A program made the translations under genes and the position numbers. Shown here piece by piece: positions 26,576 to 34,918 of a stretch of 64,000 nt of DNA. Numbering within the stretch: position 1 is the first letter of the stretch; the number at the start of each line of letters is the position of its first letter. Source of the stretch: Acidaminobacter sp964416305 (GTDB taxonomy: Bacteria > Bacillota > Clostridia > Peptostreptococcales > Acidaminobacteraceae); NCBI GenBank assembly GCA_964416305.1, contig CAYQDM010000005.1:1-64000 (forward strand). Reading direction: 5' to 3'. A model generated the notes under the pieces. It had not been told where the DNA came from and made no database searches. It saw only the letters and a program-made list of their open reading frames with translations.

Positions 26576-26590
26576 TGGCATCATTTTTGC
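26576..26590 (+). promoter_or_regulatory. sigma-54 promoter for atoDA
   Basis: TGGCATCATTTTTGC matches the -24/-12 consensus, with GG and GC separated by exactly 10 bases. Transcription should start near 26602, leaving a leader of about 85 bases before atoD. Confidence 0.75.
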
Positions 26591-26686
26591 GTATTATTTA
26601 ACATATAGGCTTCAGCGCATTATTTTGACTCAATAGAATCAACTCAATTCACCATCTAATAGTAGAAATTACACTGGAGGTTTAAA

Positions 26687-27349
26687 ATGAAAAAAATCAT
26701 TTCTTTAGAAGAAGCAGTCTCCAAAATTAAAGATGGCATGAGTGTCATGTGCGGTGGATTCCTAGGAACCGGAGCACCCGAAGCAATCATTGATGAAATC
26801 ATTCGACAAAACATCAAGGATCTGACACTCATAATCAACGACACTAGTTTTGTAAATATTGGCGGCGGAAAGTTAATCAACCATAAACTTGTAAAAAAAG
26901 TAATTACTTCTCACATCGGAACAAATCCTCAGTCTGGATTGCAAATGAATTCCGAAGAACTCGAAGTCGTTTTGGTTCCGCAAGGGACGCTCGCTGAACA
27001 AATTCGGGCTGCCGGCGCAGGCCTCGGGGGGGTAATCACTCCCGTTGGACTTGGTACACTTGTCGAAAACGGCAAGCAAAAAATATTCCTTAATGATAAA
27101 GAGTATCTGGTTGAGCTTCCTATTAAAGCAGATGTCGCAATTATTAAAGGTTATAAAATTGATCACATGGGAAACATACTTTATAATAACAGCGCCAGAA
27201 ACATGAATCCACTTATGGCGACTGCCGCAGACTTAGTCATTGCCGAAGCTGACCACATTGTCGAGGTGGGTTCCATTGATCCAAACCACGTCGTTACGCC
27301 TGGATTATTTGTTGATTTCATAGTAAACGGAGGTCAAAACCATGAGTGA
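26687..27349 (+). CDS. atoD: CoA-transferase subunit alpha (AtoD-like)
   Basis: This 220-residue subunit of a 3-oxoacid/acetate CoA-transferase has the glycine-rich start MCGGFLGTGAPEAIIDEIIRQ and the family's GTLAEQIRAAGAGLGG segment. With the beta subunit it moves CoA between short-chain acids, such as acetate/butyrate or acetoacetate. GGAGG precedes the ATG. The reading frame overlaps the beta-subunit gene by 8 bp. It is controlled by its own -24/-12 promoter, which makes a role in the accessory catabolic system likely. Confidence 0.92.
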   Translation: MKKIISLEEAVSKIKDGMSVMCGGFLGTGAPEAIIDEIIRQNIKDLTLIINDTSFVNIGGGKLINHKLVKKVITSHIGTNPQSGLQMNSEELEVVLVPQGTLAEQIRAAGAGLGGVITPVGLGTLVENGKQKIFLNDKEYLVELPIKADVAIIKGYKIDHMGNILYNNSARNMNPLMATAADLVIAEADHIVEVGSIDPNHVVTPGLFVDFIVNGGQNHE

Positions 27350-27992
27350 TATCCGCGCTATTATCGCGAAACGTGTTGCGAAAGAGTTCAAGGACGGTGA
27401 TATAGTCAATCTGGGCATAGGTCTTCCAATTTTGGTAGCAAACTATATACCCGAAGGTATCGATATATCCTTCCAATGTGAAAATGGTTACATAAGAATG
27501 GGCCCAGAGCCAAAGCCAGGTGAAGAAATTAAAGATCTCGTCAATGCCGGAGCCGTTCCCGCCACAATACTTGAAGGTGCAGCGTTTTTTGACAGCGCCA
27601 TGTCATTCGCAATTATTCGCGGCGGCCATATTGACGCTACTGTTCTCGGTGCGCTTCAAGTGGATCAGTATGGCAACTTGGCCAACTGGATGATTCCAGG
27701 TAAACTGGTCCCAGGTATGGGCGGCGCAATGGATCTGGTCTGCGGCGCGAAAAAAGTTGTCATCGCTATGGAGCACACTGCAAAAGGGAAACCCAAAATT
27801 CTGAAGCAATGCACCCTCCCTTTAACGGCAGCAAATCAGGTTGACGTTATTGTTACAGAAATGGGTGTCATGAACGTTACCGACAAAGGTCTTGTTCTAA
27901 CAGAAATTAACCCGGAATATACCGTTGAACAGGTTATTGCCGCCACAGAAGCGGAATTAATCATTTCTGAAAACTTACAAAATATGCAATAA
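27342..27992 (+). CDS. atoA: CoA-transferase subunit beta (AtoA-like)
   Basis: The 216-residue catalytic subunit carries the CENG motif (about residue 50; the Glu forms the acyl-glutamyl thioester in the family) and the later GGAMDLVCGAKKVVIAMEHTAKGKPKIL block. GGAGG overlaps the end of the alpha gene. Which carboxylate it uses is not evident; context suggests activating or releasing an acid product of the nearby pathway. Confidence 0.92.
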   Translation: MSDIRAIIAKRVAKEFKDGDIVNLGIGLPILVANYIPEGIDISFQCENGYIRMGPEPKPGEEIKDLVNAGAVPATILEGAAFFDSAMSFAIIRGGHIDATVLGALQVDQYGNLANWMIPGKLVPGMGGAMDLVCGAKKVVIAMEHTAKGKPKILKQCTLPLTAANQVDVIVTEMGVMNVTDKGLVLTEINPEYTVEQVIAATEAELIISENLQNMQ

Positions 27993-28010
27993 CCCCATGC
28001 AATGTATTTA

Positions 28011-28058
28011 GACTCTGGTCGTACACCTTAAATACGACCAGGGTCTTTTTCTTTTTTT
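28011..28058. terminator. intrinsic terminator between atoA and the SnoaL-like gene
   Basis: GACTCTGGTCGTA pairs with TACGACCAGGGTC (one mismatch-type G-U pair), followed by TTTTTCTTTTTTT on the plus strand. It ends atoDA and sits between convergent genes. Confidence 0.9.
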
Positions 28059-28095
28059 GACTCATCCCAGTTGCACCAGTAATTTTTCCTGTGAA

Positions 28096-29112
28096 TTAAA
28101 TAAAATCCGGATTATAGATTTGTGCCGTCCGATTGATAATGTCGAGACCTTGCTGACTCAGCCAGTATGGCAGATCAATCAAGACCCAGTTTTCTGAAAG
28201 CTTATCGCCTTCTCGGCAATAGACATCCACAACCTGCATATCTGCCCTTATATTGCCTCCTGGCAGTCCCAAAAAACCACCCGTTGGCGTATTGCTTAAA
28301 TTAGGCCAACCAAAGAAGCAAGCAAATTTTCCTTCTGCAAATCGACAGACATGACCGTTGAAGGTTTTGTCTTTTAAATTGTTTCTGAACGGCAATTGAT
28401 GCTGTATTTGATATCTCGGAATTGTGTAGGAGGCACCAATCCCCGCAGGACCGTACCAAATCATATTTTTAGACCATGTTTTTTCAAGAACCTCGGGTGG
28501 ACACCCCATAGCGCCGCTTTTATTCAGCTCTGTTAAATCATCAACCATTCGATTTACAAGTTCAAGTGTCTTAATCCCCTCTTCTTCCGGTGCGTCTTCA
28601 AACAGAAGGCCATCATGGTTTCTCGGACCGGGATACACGAAGTAATTTCCGGTTTGCGGCGGTAGGGGATTGATTCCGGCTTGCTGCATAAACCCAATAA
28701 TGTCAACAAAAATGCCGGTTTTAGTTATCAAGCCATTTTCAACACAATTGAACTCAGCATACCTGAGGCTGATCATTTTGCCCGTTGGTCTTAGACCTAA
28801 CCACTCCGCGTCAAATAAGCCCATAAAATGGCCCATGCTCATGACCCACTCTTCGCCGCCAATTTCGCTGGTGCCTCCTATAAATATATCCTGGCGTCTC
28901 TGCATATGCTTAAGTGCTTTAGTAAGCGGAATCCAAAAAACCTCAGCAACGTCAGATATGCCCTGCTGATCCCGAAATGGATACACGCCCTTCCACATGT
29001 AGTCATCACACATATATTTCCCCAGAACGTCTTTAATACTCTCAGAATCTGCATTTTCGAGGGCATTAAAATAACTCAATACACATTTTTTTGATTCAGC
29101 ATACTTTCCCAT
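28096..29112 (-). CDS. SnoaL-like protein with two NTF2-type domains
   Basis: A 338-residue protein with two SnoaL/NTF2-like regions: residues about 10-150 (YMCDDYMWKGVYPFRDQQGISDVAEVFWIPL; VENGLITKTGIFVDIIGFMQQ) and about 185-320 (WSKNMIWYGPAGIGASYTIPRYQIQHQLPF; VVDVYCREGDKLSENWVLIDLPYWLSQQGLDI). It differs strongly from the 19-20 kb protein but belongs to the same superfamily. GGAGG lies six bases before the ATG. It is the last gene of the long catabolic array, 148 bp after larA, with a hairpin in the gap. The chemistry is unknown; ligand-binding isomerase, cyclase or hydrolase roles occur in the fold. Confidence 0.75.
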   Translation of the reverse strand: MGKYAESKKCVLSYFNALENADSESIKDVLGKYMCDDYMWKGVYPFRDQQGISDVAEVFWIPLTKALKHMQRRQDIFIGGTSEIGGEEWVMSMGHFMGLFDAEWLGLRPTGKMISLRYAEFNCVENGLITKTGIFVDIIGFMQQAGINPLPPQTGNYFVYPGPRNHDGLLFEDAPEEEGIKTLELVNRMVDDLTELNKSGAMGCPPEVLEKTWSKNMIWYGPAGIGASYTIPRYQIQHQLPFRNNLKDKTFNGHVCRFAEGKFACFFGWPNLSNTPTGGFLGLPGGNIRADMQVVDVYCREGDKLSENWVLIDLPYWLSQQGLDIINRTAQIYNPDFI

Positions 29113-29171
29113 ACTATACCTCCGAAGATCCTATTTATCACTATTGAGCCAAATACACCATCAATACATTC

Positions 29172-29197
29172 ACAGAAGAACTATGCAGAGTTCTTCT
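29172..29197. other. hairpin in the larA to SnoaL-like gap
   Basis: GAAGAACT and AGTTCTTC pair around a 6-base loop. There is no T run on the minus strand, so it is more likely an RNA-processing or stability hairpin than a terminator. Confidence 0.45.
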
Positions 29198-29259
29198 CGA
29201 AAAGTTTAACCTTGAAAATCCTGTTCTTACACTTTGACTTTCTCAAACCCCCAGATCGC

Positions 29260-30516
29260 CTACGTCGCTTGAGAAACATTGGGTAAAGTTGACCCTCCAA
29301 ACGGCATTATGACTATGTCAACATTTCGTCTCAATGACTCATAAGCAGTGTTGAGTGCATCATTGATATTTGAAAAAGGCTCTAAAAAAATACTCCTGAC
29401 GAATTCATCATCCAGATCAGATACCAGGAAAATTCTAGCTTTCTCTAGAATCATTGCTATTGCTGCAGCTTTGTGTCCACCCAGCTCAAATTTTTCACGG
29501 ATTCGAAAAATCATTTCTTTTGATGTTTCTGAATTGACCATCCACTTTTCAAATACGCCTTCGCCCAACCCCTCTTTACAGGATGCGGCAAGTATGATGA
29601 TCCCTCCGGGTTTAACGGCATGTTTGGCATTATCGAGCGCTTTTTGAGCCTGATAGACATTGATATCTTTGGGGTATCCGCCTGCTGAGACAACGACTAT
29701 GTCCGCCTGTCTCGGTATATCCACTTTATAGAGACGATCAAGGAAACGGCAGCCAGCCTCATGAGCTAGTTTATGGTGTCCGGCGAAAGCTTTGATAATT
29801 TCTTTTTTCTCACTTAGAACTACATTGAGCAGAAAATCTATTGAAATAAAACTGGTGACTTCGTCAATGTCCCGTCTTAACGGATTGGAATTCAGTTCGC
29901 CTGCCTTAGCCTCATCCAGCACCATCATACCATGATTGACCTGAATTGCGTCTCTGGTCGCGACTCCAGGCATCAATGCCTTTGCGCCTCCGCTATAGCC
30001 CGCAAAATAGTGGAATTCAATGTTGCCAAGGCAAATGCGTTTGTCAGCTTCAACCACCGGCCTATATAAACTGACAGGGGTGCCATAACTTGTGTTACCC
30101 AAATGGACACAGTCTTTCACATCTAGATCCAGACATTTTATCCTATTATAAACTGACTCACCCACCAAATAAATCATTTCATCCTGTGTATGTTTTCTGT
30201 GACTTCCGAGTGCAAAAACGATTGTAATGTCACCATCTTGAACCCCTGCTGCATTTAATTCCTCAATAATGACAGGCAATACAATCTTGCTTGGCATGGG
30301 TCTTGTGATATCACTCGTAACAATTGCGACTTTCTCACCTGCCACAACAACTTCTCTAAGCGGTTTTGATGAAATAGGTTCCATGAGTGCGCGTCTCACT
30401 TCTTCCTCTCCACTTATATCAATCTCTATTTTATTTGGAATTAAATTAGCCAGTAAATTTTGGTCCTCAATGGTAAATTTGAGATCACCCTTACCATAGC
30501 CAACGGATATTTCCAT
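29260..30516 (-). CDS. larA: LarA-family 2-hydroxyacid racemase/epimerase
   Basis: The 418-residue product belongs to the LarA (DUF2088) family: it contains the TSDITRPMP segment, the GSHRKHT motif (His and Lys of the active site), a central FHYFAGYSGGAKALMPGVA block and KHAVKPGGIIILAASCKEGLGEG. Known members use the nickel-pincer cofactor to racemise lactate or related 2-hydroxyacids. The cofactor genes larB, larC and larE are not in the window. Because it sits in an operon of hydroxyacid enzymes, its substrate may be something other than lactate. GGAGG six bases before the ATG at 30516 sets the start. Confidence 0.85.
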   Translation of the reverse strand: MEISVGYGKGDLKFTIEDQNLLANLIPNKIEIDISGEEEVRRALMEPISSKPLREVVVAGEKVAIVTSDITRPMPSKIVLPVIIEELNAAGVQDGDITIVFALGSHRKHTQDEMIYLVGESVYNRIKCLDLDVKDCVHLGNTSYGTPVSLYRPVVEADKRICLGNIEFHYFAGYSGGAKALMPGVATRDAIQVNHGMMVLDEAKAGELNSNPLRRDIDEVTSFISIDFLLNVVLSEKKEIIKAFAGHHKLAHEAGCRFLDRLYKVDIPRQADIVVVSAGGYPKDINVYQAQKALDNAKHAVKPGGIIILAASCKEGLGEGVFEKWMVNSETSKEMIFRIREKFELGGHKAAAIAMILEKARIFLVSDLDDEFVRSIFLEPFSNINDALNTAYESLRRNVDIVIMPFGGSTLPNVSQAT

Positions 30517-30541
30517 ATTTATCCTCCGAATTTTTTGATTG

Positions 30542-31714
30542 CTAAAGCCGTGCCACACCGGAAGTTCTCGCCGCGTCAGAAACTGCCTCAGCCACTGCTT
30601 TCCCTACACGCGGATCAAACGGGAGTGGAATTATGTAGTTTTCATTTAATTCCTCAGGATCGACAAGATTGGCCAGCGCTATAGCCGCGGCTATCTTCAT
30701 TTCATCATTAATGTCTTTTGCTCTTACATCCAAAGCGCCTCTAAAAATTCCCGGAAAGGCAAGCACGTTGTTGATTTGATTCGGAAAATCAGAGCGCCCT
30801 GTCCCAACAATACGAGCACCCGCGTCAATTGCCAAATTTGGCATAATTTCCGGCACCGGATTGGACATTGCAAACACAATGGCGTCCTTTGCCATGGACT
30901 TGATCATGTCTTGCGTTACAACACCTGGCGCAGACACCCCAATAAATACATCAGCGTCCGCTATGACGTCTTCCAATAAGCCCTTTTTCATTTCTTTATT
31001 GGTTATGGCAGCAATCTCCTGTTTAGTTGAATCGAGGTCAGCGCGATCTTTACTGATGGCGCCTTTTCGATCGCATAATATCACATGTTTAAGACCCAAG
31101 CTTATCATCAGCTTCGTAACCGCAATCCCGGCGGACCCCGCGCCGTTGACCACAACTTTGATATCTTCAATGTTCTTCCCGACAATTTTCAGCGCGTTTA
31201 ACAGACCCGCCACTGTAACAACTGCAGTACCGTGTTGATCGTCGTGAAAAATCGGTATGTCACATTCTTCCTTGAGCCTCTTTTCGATCTCAAAGCATCT
31301 CGGCGCACTGATATCTTCTATGTTGATTCCACCAAAACTACCGGAAATCAAACGAATGGTATTGACAATATCGTCAACACTTTTCGATCTTATGCATAAT
31401 GGAAATGCGTCAACATCTCCAAAGGTTTTAAACAAAACGCATTTACCTTCCATGACAGGCATTGCCGCTTCAGGGCCAATATCACCCAGTCCGAGAACAG
31501 CCGTACCGTCTGTGACAACCGCGACCAAATTCCATCGACGCGTCAGCTCATAAGACAAATCGACGTCTTTTTGAATCTCCAAACAAGGTTCTGCAACACC
31601 TGGCGTATAGGCAACCGAAAGGTCTTCTTTAGTTTTCACTTCAACCGTACTGATAACTTCGATTTTCCCTTTCCACTCTTTATGTAAGCGAATAGCTTCA
31701 GATTTAAAATCCAT
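30542..31714 (-). CDS. NAD(P)-dependent malic enzyme
   Basis: A compact 390-residue bacterial malic enzyme, which converts malate to pyruvate and CO2. It has VAYTPGVAEPCLEI near the N-terminus, the catalytic and metal region PIFHDDQHGTAVVTVAGLLNAL, and the dinucleotide-binding VVNGAGSAGIAVTKLMISLG. There is no phosphotransacetylase domain. AAGGTG precedes the ATG. A terminator-like hairpin in the 142-bp gap upstream suggests read-through or an own promoter. It would feed pyruvate from a C4 dicarboxylate formed in the pathway. Confidence 0.94.
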   Translation of the reverse strand: MDFKSEAIRLHKEWKGKIEVISTVEVKTKEDLSVAYTPGVAEPCLEIQKDVDLSYELTRRWNLVAVVTDGTAVLGLGDIGPEAAMPVMEGKCVLFKTFGDVDAFPLCIRSKSVDDIVNTIRLISGSFGGINIEDISAPRCFEIEKRLKEECDIPIFHDDQHGTAVVTVAGLLNALKIVGKNIEDIKVVVNGAGSAGIAVTKLMISLGLKHVILCDRKGAISKDRADLDSTKQEIAAITNKEMKKGLLEDVIADADVFIGVSAPGVVTQDMIKSMAKDAIVFAMSNPVPEIMPNLAIDAGARIVGTGRSDFPNQINNVLAFPGIFRGALDVRAKDINDEMKIAAAIALANLVDPEELNENYIIPLPFDPRVGKAVAEAVSDAARTSGVARL

Positions 31715-31787
31715 GTTTTTTCACCTTCAATTTAAGATTTTGATAATTAACTTTATAACAATGTAAACTAAAAAATTTTTAAATAAA

Positions 31788-31824
31788 GCGGATACAATTA
31801 TGTGTAATCACAAACCGTATCCGC
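31788..31824 (-). terminator. terminator or attenuator between the racemase-like gene and malic enzyme
   Basis: GCGGATAC pairs with GTATCCGC around a 21-base loop; on the minus strand the stem is followed by TTTATTTAAAAATTTTTT. It may reduce read-through from the PGK part of the operon into malic enzyme. Confidence 0.55.
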
Positions 31825-31855
31825 CTTATCCGCCCTATTCATACTTAAATCAGAT

Positions 31856-32515
31856 TTACAGGCCCAAAACGCCGCGCAGTTGCTCTACACCCGTTTCGAG
31901 GCTTGTCAAAACAGGTACTTTGATATCCTTCAGCAGCGGCAGCAAGTGATACATACTGCCTTGAGCCAAGACAATGACATCATTTTCTTCGCTTGCCTTT
32001 TTGATGGTTTCAATTACAATTTCATTGTGCTTTTCCCTGTTGTTTTCAATCAGCAATGCCTCATAGGCGCCTTCACAGAAGCAGCGGTTTACTTTGACTT
32101 CTTTGCCGGCTTTCAACGCCATACTTTCGACCAATCGCGATGATGGTTCGATAGTTGAAACAGCCGTGGCTATGACCGCTACTCTTGAACCAAGACGAAC
32201 AGCCTCTTCAGCCATAGGTTGATCAATTTTTACATAGGGGATATTGATCATCTTTTGAGCAATATCCGCAGCTTCGCCGACAGAGGAACACTGATTCAAA
32301 ATGGCGTCTGCCCCTAAGCCTTCCGCCTCTACAGCGTATCTGGATATTCTCTTGATGATCCCTGGCGTAATCCCCTTGTTCGCAAGTGCTTCCTGAAGCA
32401 AGCTGTCATCAATGATATTAATCATTTCAACTTCCGGCAATTTTTCTCTGAACAGTTTCTTTAAATCCTCAACGGAATATAGAAACGTATGGATTACTGC
32501 AACCTTTTTCTTCAA
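31856..32515 (-). CDS. Asp/Glu/hydantoin racemase-superfamily protein with one catalytic Cys
   Basis: The protein (219 residues from TTG at 32515; GGAGG lies seven bases before it) has the two-domain Asp/Glu racemase fold. The first catalytic cysteine is seen in LNQCSSVGEAAD (about residue 76). At the usual place of the second cysteine the sequence is VLAQGSMYHLLP, with no cysteine. One-cysteine members of the superfamily include decarboxylases such as arylmalonate decarboxylase, so racemase activity is doubtful. It starts 15 bp after pgk. Confidence 0.75.
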   Translation of the reverse strand: MKKKVAVIHTFLYSVEDLKKLFREKLPEVEMINIIDDSLLQEALANKGITPGIIKRISRYAVEAEGLGADAILNQCSSVGEAADIAQKMINIPYVKIDQPMAEEAVRLGSRVAVIATAVSTIEPSSRLVESMALKAGKEVKVNRCFCEGAYEALLIENNREKHNEIVIETIKKASEENDVIVLAQGSMYHLLPLLKDIKVPVLTSLETGVEQLRGVLGL

Positions 32516-32529
32516 GATATAGCCTCCAT

Positions 32530-33807
32530 TCACAAAGTGGTATTTTGACTTTTCGCATAGGCTTTTTTCATTGCTTCAATCAAAGGAAGTTCATCTCCGG
32601 ATAAAAACTGCACCATGGCTCCCCCGGCTGTGCACACATAATTAATATCTTTTAAATCAATAAATTTCTGTGCGGCACTGACAGTATCTCCGCCCCCTAT
32701 GACGGAATACCCGTTAGAAGAAGCGATTGCTTTCCAAATCTCTTTGGTGCCAGTTTCGAACATGGAATTCTCGTATACACCCGCAGGCCCGTTTACGAAA
32801 ATAGTTGCGGCTTGATTGATGATTTCGGAGTATTTCGATACCGTTGCTTCACCAATATCCATGTAAAGTGCATCATCAATCGGCAGACTCTCTGTTGAAA
32901 CTGTCACTCTTTGCCCGTTCATCTCATAGGATAGGTCACACGGACTTTCAATTTTCCCTGGAAATTCCTCCAGATATCTCTTGGCATCCTCGATAAAAAC
33001 GTCCAGATTTCTCTTGCGGATAAAATCTTCTTTTGCAGTCCCTAGACGCATGCCTTGAGCGAGCAGAAATATTTCACCTGTAATTCCAGAGGTGAGGATC
33101 CGATCTGCCGTCCCATTCGACAGTACTTGTTTCATCATGCCGAAAGCATCCGATATTTTAGCCCCTCCAAGTACAAAAATGCAGGGCTTCTCAGGTTTCT
33201 CCATTAACTTCTGAAGCGCACTCACTTCCTGTACCATCAATTCCCCACCCGCTGTAGGCAACAGTTCCTGAAAGGCAACCATGGATGGCGCATTTCTGTG
33301 AGCCGCAGCGAATGCATCATTGACATAATAATCAAAGATCGGTGCCAAATTTCTAACCAGGTAAGTTTGGAGCATTTCTTCTGGTTTGAGTTTCACAGAG
33401 TTTTCAAAAGTAGAAATTTCCTCTGTGTAATATCTGAGATTCCCAAGGAGGATCCCTTCACCGGGCTGCATGCTTTTTACTGCCGCTTGCGCAGCCGGCC
33501 CCGCGACATCATCAATGTATTTGACTTGAGTGCCAAGCAGTGCCGAAAGCTTTTCTGCATGCTCGTTCAATGGGATCAGATTCTGATAATCGAGTGTGTC
33601 ACCCTGGTGAGCAATGATCGCAAGTTTTGCGTTTTTTGAAAGAATTTTTTTAATCGTCGGGATACTCTTTTTGATTCGATTGTCGCTGACTATTTTTTTT
33701 GTCACCGGATCAATAGGCGAGTTGATATCCACCCTAAGCAGTACAAACTTGCCATCATAATCGAATTCGTCCACGCTTTGTATTCTAAAAGAGTTATTTA
33801 CTTCCAT
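32530..33807 (-). CDS. pgk: archaeal-type phosphoglycerate kinase
   Basis: Phosphoglycerate kinase makes ATP from 1,3-bisphosphoglycerate. The 425-residue product has the family features (LLRVDINSP near residue 25, IIAHQGD, LGNLRYY, DAFAAAHRNAPS, VLGGAKISDAF, GPAGVYE, GGGDTVSAA), but several segments read like archaeal enzymes: DYDGKFVLLRVDINSPIDPVT and a short HQGDTLDYQNLIPLNEHAEKL in place of the bacterial SHLGRPKG. It overlaps the gene for an archaeal-type GAPDH by 10 bp. A second, catabolic GAPDH/PGK pair is unusual in Clostridia and suggests transfer from an archaeon or a bacterium that carried the pair. Confidence 0.9.
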   Translation of the reverse strand: MEVNNSFRIQSVDEFDYDGKFVLLRVDINSPIDPVTKKIVSDNRIKKSIPTIKKILSKNAKLAIIAHQGDTLDYQNLIPLNEHAEKLSALLGTQVKYIDDVAGPAAQAAVKSMQPGEGILLGNLRYYTEEISTFENSVKLKPEEMLQTYLVRNLAPIFDYYVNDAFAAAHRNAPSMVAFQELLPTAGGELMVQEVSALQKLMEKPEKPCIFVLGGAKISDAFGMMKQVLSNGTADRILTSGITGEIFLLAQGMRLGTAKEDFIRKRNLDVFIEDAKRYLEEFPGKIESPCDLSYEMNGQRVTVSTESLPIDDALYMDIGEATVSKYSEIINQAATIFVNGPAGVYENSMFETGTKEIWKAIASSNGYSVIGGGDTVSAAQKFIDLKDINYVCTAGGAMVQFLSGDELPLIEAMKKAYAKSQNTTL

Positions 33808-34820
33808 GCTCCCATCCCCAGATACTTGTTTGTTTCTCCAACAGCCTTCAGCCGGTCTGTTTCCATCCCCAGTGCAGCTCTGACTGCGTCGATCGTCTCA
33901 GGAATGGTGACCGACTCTTGAGGGATATGTATGCCAAACATAATATCTTTGCCGGATTTGACGACTGTATCTCTCCAGATCGCGATTTCATACATGTCAC
34001 CTCTTGGATTTCCAAGATCTCTGGCGTATCTGAAAAGAGATGCGTTTCCGAGAAAACCCTCGTCAATGCTGACGACTCTGATGCGATCATGCTCGGAAAA
34101 TGCAGCAATGACCTCATCAATCTCCATGTCAGCTTTTGGCGTTGCCACAACTGAAATGAAATGGCCGTGTGTAACAGGCGTATGAATCAGCAGACCTGTT
34201 GCGTCGATATGCGGCATGATCGTCATCAAATCAATTGCCTGGTGGTTTGGCGCCTTATCTACTTGCAAGGCATTGGTGAGACCTCTGTGGTAATCGCCAG
34301 GATCAGCGACGCGTCTGACGATTGTAATCGCGACCTTTTCAATGCCAACTTTTCTGTCCAGACAATCAATTGCTCTGATGAGGCCAGTCGTATTGCAGGA
34401 GGTCAGCTTGAGGAAATTTTTGCCCAACCCTTCTTCATAGTTCGCATAACCGTGAAAAAAGACATCAGCGACGTCATTTTTTTCTCCGCCTTGAAATACT
34501 GCCTTAACGCCATATTTTTCATAAAGTACTTTATTCTTGGCGCCAATGCCCGCTCCGGTAGCGTCCAGCATGATATCTACCTTTTTGAGCATGTCTTCCA
34601 TAGTTCCAGAGACAGGAATTCCGTGTTTTTCAAGGTTCGGAATGCTTTCCTCAGTCGCTGCGTAAAATGCATACGGCATGCCCTTCTCTTTCAAAGCTTT
34701 AACCGATAGGGTAGGCGCAACGTCCACAACACCTACCAGCTCCATATCTTTTTGAAGCGCTATGCCGTCAGCCAGTCTTTGACCAATAACACCATAACCT
34801 GCTACACCAACTCTAACCAT
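33798..34820 (-). CDS. archaeal-type (type II) glyceraldehyde-3-phosphate dehydrogenase
   Basis: The 340-residue product matches class II GAPDH, typical of archaea and only distantly similar to bacterial GapA. It has an N-terminal Rossmann start (MVRVGVAGYGVIGQRLADGIALQ), ATGAGIGAKNK, GVKAVFQGGEKNDVADVFFHGYANYEE, and the catalytic cysteine in LTSCNTTGLIR (about residue 142). It oxidises glyceraldehyde 3-phosphate with NAD(P)+ and phosphate. GGAGG lies before the ATG. The 10-bp overlap with pgk indicates coupled expression. Confidence 0.93.
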   Translation of the reverse strand: MVRVGVAGYGVIGQRLADGIALQKDMELVGVVDVAPTLSVKALKEKGMPYAFYAATEESIPNLEKHGIPVSGTMEDMLKKVDIMLDATGAGIGAKNKVLYEKYGVKAVFQGGEKNDVADVFFHGYANYEEGLGKNFLKLTSCNTTGLIRAIDCLDRKVGIEKVAITIVRRVADPGDYHRGLTNALQVDKAPNHQAIDLMTIMPHIDATGLLIHTPVTHGHFISVVATPKADMEIDEVIAAFSEHDRIRVVSIDEGFLGNASLFRYARDLGNPRGDMYEIAIWRDTVVKSGKDIMFGIHIPQESVTIPETIDAVRAALGMETDRLKAVGETNKYLGMGAWK

Positions 34821-34918
34821 ACTATGACCTCCATCTCAGAATAAATAATCCGACCTTCAATTTTTCATTTTGCATTTGAAATCTTATCCAAATTATTAAT
34901 TGACGACGTTCTCACTTA

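Noticed and set aside
26409..26636. 75-codon open frame with hydrophobic product upstream of atoD
   Set aside because: It has no ribosome binding site, begins beside the regulatory palindrome and spans the -24/-12 promoter, so it is better explained as regulatory DNA.
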